Below are positions 44,398 through 52,793 of a stretch of 57,311 bases of DNA, piece by piece; position 1 is the stretch's first letter, and every line of letters starts with the position of its first letter. A program made the position numbers and the translations under genes. Source of the DNA: Bacteroidales bacterium H4 (lineage in GTDB: Bacteria; Bacteroidota; Bacteroidia; Bacteroidales; Muribaculaceae). The stretch is taken from assembly GCA_001701165.1 (NCBI GenBank), contig DAAP01000057.1, forward strand, positions 1 to 57,311, written 5' to 3'. Below the pieces are notes generated by a model. It was not told where the DNA came from. It saw nothing but the letters and a program-made list of their open reading frames with translations, and did no database searches.

Positions 44398-46020
44398 TTA
44401 TTTGAAGGTGTCAGGCAGGTCGTTTTCGTATAAGACCACATCTCCTTGACCGGCATGCATCACAATATATTGCTGGGCTTGTGCAAAGGTGTCAAAGGCA
44501 AGGATTTCTGTGCCTTTGCCGTTTTCCGTGTCTTTTGTCTCTTCAATTCCTTGGACAATGGCGTCATGATTATATTGACCGATGACAAGTGCTATGTCTG
44601 CTTTACGACCTATTTGAGTGCCAAATGCAAGGTTAAGTTCTTCTTGTCGTTCGCCTAATTCAATCATGCCCGGAGTGACGACAATTGCGCGGCCTTGACT
44701 ATCTTGTGCCATATCGGCAAGGACTTCCAAGGCCATTTCCGCTCCGCCGGGATTACTGTTGTAGGCATCATCTAATATTGTGTACGAACTCGGTAATCGG
44801 CGTACCGATAGACGATGCTCCACTTGACTGAGCGTACGTACCGCTATCGCGATTTTTGCAGCAGGTACCCCGAGCTTGAGCGCAATGATGACTGCAGCCG
44901 TGATATTGGAAATGTTGCAGCGGCCTACCAGCGGGGTTTGTAGTTGCAGGTGCAGGCCCTCGAGACCTATGATGGTGAATGAAGTGCCGTGTGCTGTTGT
45001 GGTTATGTCGCATGCGCGGTATGACACTTCGTCTGTATTGTCCACAGCATAGCGGGCTACAGCGACATTATCCACCTTACGCGTGCGAATCATTTCAAAG
45101 TCATTATTGACTACCGCGAGGCCGTCAGCCGGCAATGCATCAGCCAATTCGAACTTGGTGTCGCGCACATTCTCGATGGTCTTGAATGATTGGAGGTGCT
45201 GAGGCCCTACAGCGGTGATGATGCCCATGCATGGATGTACAATGTCGCAAATCTCTCGTATGTCTCCGCGCTGTTTTGCGCCCATTTCAGCGATGAATAT
45301 TTCATCGTAGGGCTTTAGATATTCGCGTATGGTGCGTACGACACCAAGCGTGGTATTGAAGTTGCCCGGAGTCATGCAGACACTGAATTGCTCAGCCAAT
45401 ATATGGTTCAAAAAGTGCTTGGTCGAGGTTTTGCCGTAGCTGCCCGTAATGCCAATCACTTTAAGACGTGGCATATCGGCAATACGACGTCGTGCATCGT
45501 TGATATAGCGTCGATTGATGGCTTTTTCGATAGGAATCAGTATAAAGCATGCCGCCATAATGATGCCATGCGAAAGAGCGTAGCATGCTGTGAGGGACTC
45601 GGCTGCCACGAAAGCGTAGGGCGCGTATACATCGCCTATCAGAAGTGTAGAAACACAGGCAATGCCTATGGTAATTATGATTGATGTGACCATTATGCGA
45701 GCAGCGCGCCGCGTCATTACCAGTGGCTTTTTGTAACGCTTTGTAGCCAGTTGCCATGTTCTGATTACGCCATAGAGCAGTGCCGAACCAAGGGCAACAA
45801 CAGACAAATGCAGGTTAGTCAGCCCAACAAAGAATATGATTAAGATACATAGTCTCGACATCGAAGTACTGTCGCCGCTCTCGCGCAGCCATTGCATATA
45901 GCGGGAATTGCGATACGAGTTCTGTTGTAACATCATCAGGTCGCGACGCAGTTCGAAGAACAGTGCTATGGCCATAGCCAAAGCTGTGGTGGATGCCAAT
46001 ATCGTCATTTGTGTTGTCAT
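44398..46020 (-). CDS. membrane-anchored MurF-like Mur ligase
   Basis: 540-aa Mur ligase with an N-terminal membrane domain. Residues about 1-165 contain four to five hydrophobic helices, one ending FFELRRDL. The central domain begins LKVIGITGSYGKTSTKHFL, the P-loop of Mur ligases, and continues with NFNTTLGVVRTI, EMGAKQRGDI and the ribose/metal region VGPQHLQSF. The C-terminal domain has ILDDAYNSNPGGAEMALE, the MurF signature. MurF adds D-Ala-D-Ala to the UDP-MurNAc-tripeptide, but the membrane anchor is unlike the canonical soluble MurF. It overlaps the hydrolase gene by an ATGA and is followed by ddl. Confidence 0.85.
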   Translation of the reverse strand: MTTQMTILASTTALAMAIALFFELRRDLMMLQQNSYRNSRYMQWLRESGDSTSMSRLCILIIFFVGLTNLHLSVVALGSALLYGVIRTWQLATKRYKKPLVMTRRAARIMVTSIIITIGIACVSTLLIGDVYAPYAFVAAESLTACYALSHGIIMAACFILIPIEKAINRRYINDARRRIADMPRLKVIGITGSYGKTSTKHFLNHILAEQFSVCMTPGNFNTTLGVVRTIREYLKPYDEIFIAEMGAKQRGDIREICDIVHPCMGIITAVGPQHLQSFKTIENVRDTKFELADALPADGLAVVNNDFEMIRTRKVDNVAVARYAVDNTDEVSYRACDITTTAHGTSFTIIGLEGLHLQLQTPLVGRCNISNITAAVIIALKLGVPAAKIAIAVRTLSQVEHRLSVRRLPSSYTILDDAYNSNPGGAEMALEVLADMAQDSQGRAIVVTPGMIELGERQEELNLAFGTQIGRKADIALVIGQYNHDAIVQGIEETKDTENGKGTEILAFDTFAQAQQYIVMHAGQGDVVLYENDLPDTFK

Positions 46021-46817
46021 TGTTTCTTGTCTTTGAGTGAATTGAGGAATGATGCGACTACGGCGCGAAATCCGATGGGGTTGTCCAAAAAACTATAGTG
46101 TCCGCATCCGGCAAAAGAAACCAGACCGGCATCGGCAATAGATTTCTCCATTATATGAGCGTCACGGATAGGCGTAGCGGTGTCGTTTTCGCCCCAAATC
46201 AACAGTGTGGGCGCCTTGATTGACGGCATAACGTGTCGTAAGTCTTCGCCTACGCAGCGGCTGAGTATGGAACGCATCATTGGCGTGGAATTGGCGTAGT
46301 CGGACGAGCCGCGGCTGCGTCGCATACGCTCGACAACGGCCTCGGCTTTTGTATGCGGCAGCAGGGCATAGGCCATGCGTCGACCGAATTTGTAACTGTA
46401 TACTTTGAGATAATATTTTAGACTATGACGTGGACGGATGCCGGCTGCGTCCACAAGTATGACGGCACGCACATCGTTGCGAGAGGACATAAGTATGGAT
46501 ATGCGTCCTCCGAAGCTGTGTCCCAAAAGTATAGGACGTATAATGCCGAGTTCCTTTGTCAGAGCCTCGATGTGGTGAGTATATTCTTCGATGCCCCATA
46601 TGGTCGGCGGTTCGGAACTTTGTCCGAATCCGGGTAGGTCGATGTTGTATACGCGGCATCCGTTGGCGGCGCATACAGACTCTATGGAGGCTACGGTCGA
46701 TACGTTGCACCCCCAACCATGCATAAGAATAAGCGGCATACCGCCTTCGTTTCCGGCGATATGTACATGCGTATGTATATCACAGACATCAATATAGATG
46801 TCCCGAGACTGTTCCAT
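46017..46817 (-). CDS. alpha/beta hydrolase
   Basis: 266-aa alpha/beta hydrolase fold enzyme. Oxyanion region LILMHGWGCNV, nucleophile elbow LLGHSFGGRISIL, acid in LLIWGENDTATPIRD and the histidine in GCGHYSFLDNP. An earlier ATG at 46850 would add 11 residues; the ATG at 46817 suits the family better. It is first of an operon with the MurF-like and Ddl proteins (ATGA overlap), suggesting a joint role such as editing, trimming or esterase work on a D-Ala-containing product. The substrate is unknown. Confidence 0.85.
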   Translation of the reverse strand: MEQSRDIYIDVCDIHTHVHIAGNEGGMPLILMHGWGCNVSTVASIESVCAANGCRVYNIDLPGFGQSSEPPTIWGIEEYTHHIEALTKELGIIRPILLGHSFGGRISILMSSRNDVRAVILVDAAGIRPRHSLKYYLKVYSYKFGRRMAYALLPHTKAEAVVERMRRSRGSSDYANSTPMMRSILSRCVGEDLRHVMPSIKAPTLLIWGENDTATPIRDAHIMEKSIADAGLVSFAGCGHYSFLDNPIGFRAVVASFLNSLKDKKQ

Positions 46818-46912
46818 AGTCGTAATAGTTACTTCAACAGGCAAAAGCATTCATCAAATGGGGTACGTACCATGAATTTTGGAACGTATACGGATAGCTG
46901 CTTTTGTAGTGC

Positions 46913-46920
46913 AAAGTTAA
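46913..46920 (-). promoter_or_regulatory. -7 element of the hydrolase operon
   Basis: Minus strand TAACTTTG, about 95 nt before ATG 46817. A TTTG at -33 is not seen. Confidence 0.45.
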
Positions 46921-47073
46921 TATTTTTTTGAAAGAGTGCGCTTATATTATCAGCGTAACTATATCAAAATTTGTAACGACATCTTTTTTTATAGATACCT
47001 CAGGAACTATGAGATGGATTAATGTCTGTATTTTTCCGCCTAATTCATTTTATAAAAAAAGTTATTTGTATGC

Positions 47074-47091
47074 TTGGATTGATTCAAGCTA
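47074..47091 (-). terminator. possible terminator of the peptide export locus
   Basis: GCTTGGA, TTGA loop, TTCAAGC makes a 7-bp stem (with one G-T pair); a T-rich stretch lies about 11 nt beyond on the minus strand. Weak. Confidence 0.35.
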
Positions 47092-47127
47092 TTAAATATG
47101 ACCTATACGCCTATAATTCATACTTTG

Positions 47128-47325
47128 TTATTTGTCCGTCAAAATATCGAATATGGTTGCGCCGCTATCAGACATCGGTATCAGAAGAACTATGACAGCC
47201 AATATAATGAATATGGCCAATACCAGAAGTGAGCCGTATCTGATTATTCCGGGCAGCTTTTCGCCGAGCATGTTCTGTATTTTGGACGAGCGCTGCGAGT
47301 CGTCTATATGTGTTTTTTTGTTCAT
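47128..47325 (-). CDS. 65-aa membrane protein resembling an HlyD N-terminus
   Basis: Starts MNKKTHIDDSQRSSKIQNML and has one membrane helix at about 28-50 (RYGSLLVLAIFIILAVIVLLIP), ending IFDILTDK. Its layout of basic cytoplasmic start, QNMLGEKLPGIIRYG, and a single helix resembles the first part of Bacteroidales HlyD-type fusion proteins that partner C39 ABC transporters, but the periplasmic coiled-coil and lipoyl parts are absent. A longer frame to 47406 overlaps the transporter; ATG 47325 begins 10 bases beyond the transporter stop. It may be a truncated adaptor or a dedicated small subunit. Confidence 0.6.
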   Translation of the reverse strand: MNKKTHIDDSQRSSKIQNMLGEKLPGIIRYGSLLVLAIFIILAVIVLLIPMSDSGATIFDILTDK

Positions 47326-47335
47326 GGCAGTTGCG

Positions 47336-49513
47336 TCAATGTCCGAGTTCAAGTTGGTCTTTGACAAGGTTGAAATACACTCCGCGTGATTGTACAAGTG
47401 TGTCATGGTTGCCAGTTTCGACTATCCGCCCTTTGTCGAGTACGACTATTCGGTCGGCATTGCGCACGGTCGATAATCGGTGTGCAATGATGATGACCGT
47501 GCGCCCGCGGAAGAATTCGGAGAGGTTATCCACAATTGTGCGCTCGTTGGATGCATCAAGCGAGTTGGTGGCCTCGTCAAGCATTATGTATTCAGGCGAA
47601 CGATATACGGCGCGTGCGATAAGGATGCGCTGTTTTTGGCCTTGGCTGAGTCCGAGGCCCTCGTTTCCGATTTTTGTGAGATACTTAAGTGGAAGTGTTT
47701 GTATAAAGTCGTATATATTGGCTACGCGTGCGGCATAATCCAATTTGGCGCGGTCTATTTCGGAGTCGTCAGCGGCGATATTCCGTTCGATACTCTCTGA
47801 GAATATGTATCCGTTTTGCATCACTACTCCGCATTGGCTCCTCCACCAACGCGGGCTGTATTCTCTAATGTCTACACCGGCTATGTCTATTGTGCCGGAT
47901 AGGGGCGGATAATACCCGAGAATCAACTTGAGCAATGTGCTTTTACCGCTGCCAGAGGCGCCCACGACAGCTGTAATTTTACCTTTGGGGACTGACATAC
48001 AGATATCGTTCAATGTATATTCGGGTGAGTCGAGGTCGTATTTAAACGATACATGGTCGAATACGATGTCTCCCGTCTCGGCAAATCGTGTACGAGTCCC
48101 GGCAAAAGACTCCTCATTTTTGCCTCGATGGACTTCGTTGATTCGTTCAAGTGAGATACGCATATCTTGACAGGAGTATACAAAGGACATCAATTGCTCG
48201 ATGGGCGAATTAAGCTGCCCTACGATATATTGTATGGCCAGCATCATGCCGAGCGTAATTTCGCCTTCGATGACGGCTGTGGCCGACAATACGGTAATCA
48301 GGATGTTTTTGATTTCGTTGATGAGTATAGCTCCGGTTTCTTGGATCTGTTGCAGTTTGAGCGCACGTACGCGTGTCCCGAAGAGGTCTGCTTGTGTGTC
48401 TTCCCATTCGTAACGCCGCCGTTTTTCACAATTCTGCAATTTGATTTCGGGCATTGCCGACAGCATCTCGTAAGTCTTGCTTTGGCTTACAGCTTCATAC
48501 TCAAAGGTTTCGTAATCAAGAATCTTGCGTTGCCGCAGAAAGCGTACAATCCATAGTGCGTAAGCGATGCTGCCTCCCATAAACACGGCAAAAATCACTC
48601 CGTTGTATATCAGCAAAACTATGCCGAAGACCGCAAAACTTAGTATGGCGAAGGTCACATTGAGCACCTGTCCGGTCAGGAACGACTGTATTCGGCTATG
48701 GTCGGCCACTCTTTGCAGCAAATCGCCTAATAGCCTGGACTCAAAGAAGGACATCGGCAATTTCATCAGTTTGATAAAGAAATCGCTGACGAGGCTTATG
48801 TTGATTCGCATGGACATGTGCAACAATAGCCATCGACGTATGAAATCTGTGGCTGTGCGTCCTGCCACAATCATCATTTCGCCGACAAGTATCAGCCATA
48901 TAAGCCCAATGTCTTGATGTTTAATGCCGTTATCGACTATGAATTGAGTCAAAAATGGCATTGCCAGTTGCAATAGGCAACCAAGAACCAGACCGAGGGT
49001 TATTTGGAAAAGGTAAGACTTGTATCCTTTTATGTATCTGTATACGAATCGTAGTACCGACGGCGTGGTTACGTGCTCTTCTATGATTGTGCCGAATTTC
49101 TCCGTTGGTTCTAATAGCATGGCAATGCCTTTATCCGATGCGCCGACCCAATGGCTCAGGAATTCGTCTTCAGTTAGGCGCAATAGTCCTTTGGATGGAT
49201 CACATATATAATAGCGTCCACGATCGTCTATGTGGTATAGAATTACAAAATGGTTCTGATTCCAGTGTAGTATGCAGGGTAGGGGAAGGTCTTGCAACTT
49301 GACTAAGGGTATCGAGACGTTCATGGTCCGGAAGCCGAGCCGTTGTGACATTTTTGATAGTCCGAGCAAGGACATACCCTCATGGCCTATTTGCCCCATG
49401 CCGGAGATAAAGCGAGCCGAGTATTTTATCCCGTAGTAACGACAGACAGACACCATGCAGGCTGTTCCGCACTGCATGGCGTCTGTCTGTTTAGTGAAAG
49501 GGAAGCGCTTCAT
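47336..49513 (-). CDS. peptidase C39 ABC transporter (PCAT)
   Basis: 725-aa peptidase-containing exporter that removes double-glycine leaders and exports the core. The C39 peptidase (about 1-130) has the catalytic Cys15 in DAMQCGTACM, His in LHWNQNHFVILYHI and Asp in CDPSKGLLRL. A six-helix membrane domain (about 150-430) follows, then the ATPase with Walker A VVGASGSGKSTLLKL near 520, signature LGLSQGQKQRI, and Walker B YIMLDEATNSLD. It lies 30 bp after the barrel gene and before the HlyD-like stub. The nearest GG-leader precursor is at 51890-52015. Confidence 0.95.
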   Translation of the reverse strand: MKRFPFTKQTDAMQCGTACMVSVCRYYGIKYSARFISGMGQIGHEGMSLLGLSKMSQRLGFRTMNVSIPLVKLQDLPLPCILHWNQNHFVILYHIDDRGRYYICDPSKGLLRLTEDEFLSHWVGASDKGIAMLLEPTEKFGTIIEEHVTTPSVLRFVYRYIKGYKSYLFQITLGLVLGCLLQLAMPFLTQFIVDNGIKHQDIGLIWLILVGEMMIVAGRTATDFIRRWLLLHMSMRINISLVSDFFIKLMKLPMSFFESRLLGDLLQRVADHSRIQSFLTGQVLNVTFAILSFAVFGIVLLIYNGVIFAVFMGGSIAYALWIVRFLRQRKILDYETFEYEAVSQSKTYEMLSAMPEIKLQNCEKRRRYEWEDTQADLFGTRVRALKLQQIQETGAILINEIKNILITVLSATAVIEGEITLGMMLAIQYIVGQLNSPIEQLMSFVYSCQDMRISLERINEVHRGKNEESFAGTRTRFAETGDIVFDHVSFKYDLDSPEYTLNDICMSVPKGKITAVVGASGSGKSTLLKLILGYYPPLSGTIDIAGVDIREYSPRWWRSQCGVVMQNGYIFSESIERNIAADDSEIDRAKLDYAARVANIYDFIQTLPLKYLTKIGNEGLGLSQGQKQRILIARAVYRSPEYIMLDEATNSLDASNERTIVDNLSEFFRGRTVIIIAHRLSTVRNADRIVVLDKGRIVETGNHDTLVQSRGVYFNLVKDQLELGH

Positions 49514-49543
49514 CTCGTGAGGCTTAATCCTGTATGGGCCGGA

Positions 49544-51667
49544 TTATTCGCTGACCTTGCCTTTGTTGTAGGAGTTGAGTCCGCTATCGACACCTTCTCC
49601 GTCGGACAGCATCTTGCCGGCATGTTTGCGTGAACGTCCTATCGAGAAATAGTATATTGCATCTAACTGCACCAGATTATGCAACTTTGTGTATTCTGAA
49701 TTTACGATGTAATTAAATCCGGGGATACTTCCGCTTTCGTAATCGTTATGACCGTTGTAATGCCATTGTGCACCGAAGGCCCAGTTGCGCCATTTGTATT
49801 GAACTACGGCGGCATATTGTGCGCTATGCCGGTCAGTGAAGTCTCCGGCCCAGACCCTGCCCGATGAATTGGCCGCAAGAGTCAGGGTTAATGCCTTATG
49901 CCGCAATATCACTGAGCCTCCGAATCGGAAATGCTTATGGTTATAGCGATGTGACAGTGTTGAGTACCTTACCGCATCATATTCTATGTAAGGTGCGAGT
50001 TCCAACCACTTAAAGGGGAACCATGAACCTGAAATATATAGATAATGATAACAACGATAAGACATTTCATACTGCTTGGCTACGACCATTTCGTTGTCAT
50101 ACTCTAATGTATTTATAAACGGGTTGTCGGAATAAGATAGTGAATAGCTTACAATTATCCTATTTCCGTAATCGTCGAATCTGTAAGACGTTAGTAGTGA
50201 TCCTTTTGAGTTCCAGTAGTCCTTTAGTTCAGGATTGCCGGTGAATATAAACCAGTTGTCTTTATAGGTATAGCTTTCGCTCAGGCTGCTCAAGCTCGGT
50301 GTCTGCTTTGAAGCAACAAAATCAAGTCGCGAATTAAAGCCCTTAATTGATTTCGGCCACCAATTAGCGGAAAAGTTCAATTGCGGTGCAAATATTGTGC
50401 GCGTCTGAATTCCGTTGTACTCACTGAATACTGATGCACCAAGTGACTCGAAAAAGAAAAACTCGTTGTTAAAATTCCACGACATAGCTGTGCAAAGAAA
50501 GACGCTTTGTTTATGTGGGGTGACAGTATTGCCGGAATACTCTTGCTTTATTTGAGAGTAGTTATAATTTAACGCGCCGGTAAAGTGTCCTCCAAGCCAC
50601 GGAGTTGTAACATAGCCACGAGTGGAAAACGCATACGAGCGATTGTCTAATCGACTATTGTTGTCGTAACTGTATTGACTGTATGGTTCAGGCATAACCA
50701 CCTTGGACCATGCATCCGAATACGATTTGCCGATAGCGCCATTAGCGGAAACCGCAAAAGACGTCTGTCCTTTTGTGAGGCCATAATATATTGATGTATT
50801 TATCGAGTTGGCTCGCGATTTCAGGTGCGACTGACTTGTCCCTGTATATGTCTGTGTGCCTTCAGTCAATAGCGATGTTCCTGAACTATTTTGTTCGCCG
50901 GGATTAATTACTCCAACGACAGACACGTTGAATAGGTGGTTGCCCTGATAGCGTTGGTACTCGGCTGAAATGTTGTGCATCGCGCCCTCATACCGGCGCT
51001 TGGTGTCGTACATCGTGCTTCGACCGAGTTTGTCATAATTGTATTCGGAATGTTCGCCGATGTTCCCGATATTACGATAATTAACCCAGTATCCTGCTTT
51101 CACCATATTCAGGGAGTCGGTATATGTGAGAACGCCCTGGTTGAAACCGTTACCCATAGCAACGGCATTGGATGTATTGAAGTATCCGTCGTATTGTTGG
51201 TCGTGCTTCTTGTTGGTGATGACATTTACGATAGGCCCATGGGTAAAAATCATATATTTAGGCGGAGCTATGGCATAATACTCTACTTTTTTGATGTCCT
51301 TGCCCTTGTATGTACGCAGCCTGTCGCCGTCTGCCGGGACACCATTGATTAGGATATACACGCTTTGGTTGAGATCGTTTGTAAGTGTACGTCCGTTCAG
51401 CGAAGTATTAAAGTATACAAGTGATGATATGGCGTCCAACGCATTGGTGCCGAAAGTGCGGTTTTCATCAGACAGCAGCAGTACTTCGTGGTCGCCTTTA
51501 TGAATCACCCTTTCGGCAACTATTTCCACTTCATTGAGGCTTACAACACCTGTCGTGTCGCTCGTGGCTGTGGCCGTACTGTCCGAAGGCTCGGATGCAA
51601 AGGTCGCGTTTCCAGTCATGACAAGAGCAACGACGGCACAGATGATAGGTCTATTCGGTTTCTTCAT
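49544..51667 (-). CDS. TonB-receptor-like outer membrane beta-barrel
   Basis: 707-aa outer-membrane protein with a signal peptide (PIICAVVALVMTGNATFA). Residues about 40-160 resemble a TonB-dependent receptor plug: VSLNEVEIVAERV, TFGTNALDAISSLVYFNTSLNG, YILINGVPADG and VEYYAIAPPKYM. The rest is an alternating aromatic beta-barrel to the C-terminus. No CarboxypepD-like repeat precedes the plug, and a TonB box is not identifiable. Its place between a GG-leader precursor and the C39 transporter suggests outer-membrane passage of the peptide, or an associated receptor. Confidence 0.83.
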   Translation of the reverse strand: MKKPNRPIICAVVALVMTGNATFASEPSDSTATATSDTTGVVSLNEVEIVAERVIHKGDHEVLLLSDENRTFGTNALDAISSLVYFNTSLNGRTLTNDLNQSVYILINGVPADGDRLRTYKGKDIKKVEYYAIAPPKYMIFTHGPIVNVITNKKHDQQYDGYFNTSNAVAMGNGFNQGVLTYTDSLNMVKAGYWVNYRNIGNIGEHSEYNYDKLGRSTMYDTKRRYEGAMHNISAEYQRYQGNHLFNVSVVGVINPGEQNSSGTSLLTEGTQTYTGTSQSHLKSRANSINTSIYYGLTKGQTSFAVSANGAIGKSYSDAWSKVVMPEPYSQYSYDNNSRLDNRSYAFSTRGYVTTPWLGGHFTGALNYNYSQIKQEYSGNTVTPHKQSVFLCTAMSWNFNNEFFFFESLGASVFSEYNGIQTRTIFAPQLNFSANWWPKSIKGFNSRLDFVASKQTPSLSSLSESYTYKDNWFIFTGNPELKDYWNSKGSLLTSYRFDDYGNRIIVSYSLSYSDNPFINTLEYDNEMVVAKQYEMSYRCYHYLYISGSWFPFKWLELAPYIEYDAVRYSTLSHRYNHKHFRFGGSVILRHKALTLTLAANSSGRVWAGDFTDRHSAQYAAVVQYKWRNWAFGAQWHYNGHNDYESGSIPGFNYIVNSEYTKLHNLVQLDAIYYFSIGRSRKHAGKMLSDGEGVDSGLNSYNKGKVSE

Positions 51668-51767
51668 GTAGATGAGTTAAATAATTTAATAATGTTTTTT
51701 CAAATACTTCGAACCAATATCCGAATTGGTCTGTGTATATCACGTAGTTGTAGTCACTTCGCTTCAT
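51651..51767 (-). CDS. 38-aa small ORF in the peptide export operon
   Basis: Begins MKRSDYNYVIYTDQFGYWFE and continues VFEKTLLNYLTHL; it is aromatic and acidic-rich and lies between the precursor and the barrel gene, overlapping the barrel start by 17 nt. No stop in frame upstream until a TAG just before a leucine codon, so an internal start is not certain. Unrecognised; it could be a translated leader of the barrel gene or chance. Confidence 0.3.
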   Translation of the reverse strand: MKRSDYNYVIYTDQFGYWFEVFEKTLLNYLTHLHEETE

Positions 51768-51889
51768 GGCACAGAAGATCGAAGTGAGAGTTAGAGACAA
51801 CTAACCTGAAGGCAACGTTCTTGTGTTTCGCAGTTTTGTGTTATATAGCACATACACTGGGCACTATTGCTACACTGGTTTTGGAGGCT

Positions 51890-52015
51890 TCATGCTCCGC
51901 ATCCATCAGCAGAGTTGTTGCATTGGTTTTGGGGAGTGACATTCCCCTTACCGCCGAGGATTTTGGCGGTTTCGAGCACCTGGAGTTCGAACTCAGTGAA
52001 TATAATCTGTCCCAT
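51890..52015 (-). CDS. second double-glycine precursor peptide
   Basis: 41-aa peptide, too short for routine gene calling: MGQIIFTEFELQVLETAK at 1-18, ILGGKGN at 19-25 and a core with QNQCNNSADGCGA. Cleavage after GG (residues 21-22) would free a 19-residue core with cysteines 32 and 39, able to form one disulfide or thioether. It is the first gene after a perfect promoter and heads the operon with the barrel, C39 transporter and small adaptor. The alignment with residues 1-18 of the peptide at 33925 supports a shared leader recognised by one transporter. Confidence 0.75.
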   Translation of the reverse strand: MGQIIFTEFELQVLETAKILGGKGNVTPQNQCNNSADGCGA

Positions 52016-52062
52016 AGGCTATATCGTTTTTTTGTGTTTTGAGGTGTTGTTGTCAATACACG

Positions 52063-52093
52063 CAAAGTTAAAAATAATTATTGAATATACAAA
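52063..52093 (-). promoter_or_regulatory. consensus promoter of the peptide export operon
   Basis: Minus strand TTTG (52093-52090), exactly 19 nt, TAACTTTG (52070-52063), 48 nt upstream of the precursor ATG. Confidence 0.85.
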
Positions 52094-52408
52094 CCATTAT
52101 TTTTCAGATTCAGTCTAATAACTGTGTATATTGTTAATATATTATTGATATACAATTAATTGACCGGCTTATTTTTTTTATAAAATTTTATTTTGTTGTG
52201 TTTGTTTGGCTAAAATGTATGTGGCGTATTATCTGACTGACATCGAATAGTGATGTGTTTTTGTCATTATGTGGAGAATTCAGGCAAAAGAATATAGTCA
52301 GACTGAACCTGTTTTGACGCACCGATTATTCCATTCCGGGGCATTAAAATAAGAATGGGCTGTGCCTATCTTGATACAGCCCATTTGTAGGAGTTGGCAT
52401 AAATTCGG
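52094..52408. other. AT-rich intergenic stretch
   Basis: No gene seen. It holds runs of T and A, and near its right end the hairpin at 52355-52384. Confidence 0.5.
52355..52384 (-). terminator. hairpin after the 52409 gene
   Basis: ATGGGCTGT and ACAGCCCAT (9 bp) with a 12-nt loop, then TCTTATTTTA on the minus strand. It is 24 bp beyond the stop and likely terminates the sigma operon. Confidence 0.65.
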
Positions 52409-52780
52409 TCAATCGGAAGAGTCGGACTTCTCGGATAGAGATAGATCGGCATGGTTGTTGCCGCGTTTTGTGAAAATTACGGTTATGCCGTTAACGCCGA
52501 AAATCACATCGTAAGTTTCGCCGCCATTGCTATAACTTTCGGTAATGCTTGCGGCTTTGGCTCGGTCTTTCTTGACTGCGCTCTCCATTTTGGAAACAAG
52601 GGAAGCATCGCCCCTTACGCTGATACTGCGAAATTCAGAGTTTTTCTTGGTGATTATGGTCACTTTCACGGCTTTGTTCTTGTATGTGCTTTCGCAGAAC
52701 AGGCTTTCTGTCGCGAGACCCTTAGCCCAGCATGTTGTGGCGCATAGGATGGTGAGGAAAATTAGTAATAGGCGTTTCAT
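52409..52780 (-). CDS. small secreted hypothetical protein (DUF6108-like)
   Basis: 123-aa protein with a signal peptide (RLLLIFLTILCATTCWA) and a compact alpha/beta domain: VKVTIITKKNSEFRSISVRGD, IFGVNGITVIFTKRG. It follows the anti-sigma-like gene by 13 bp and is the third gene of a sigma operon common in Bacteroidales. A DUF6108 assignment is from memory of that arrangement and is not certain. Function unknown. Confidence 0.6.
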   Translation of the reverse strand: MKRLLLIFLTILCATTCWAKGLATESLFCESTYKNKAVKVTIITKKNSEFRSISVRGDASLVSKMESAVKKDRAKAASITESYSNGGETYDVIFGVNGITVIFTKRGNNHADLSLSEKSDSSD

Positions 52781-52793
52781 ATCAGTTATGTGG

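Noticed and set aside
51841..52065. 74-aa minus-strand frame overlapping the second precursor
   Set aside because: It is a different frame across the precursor; the GG-leader reading and promoter spacing favour the 41-aa peptide.
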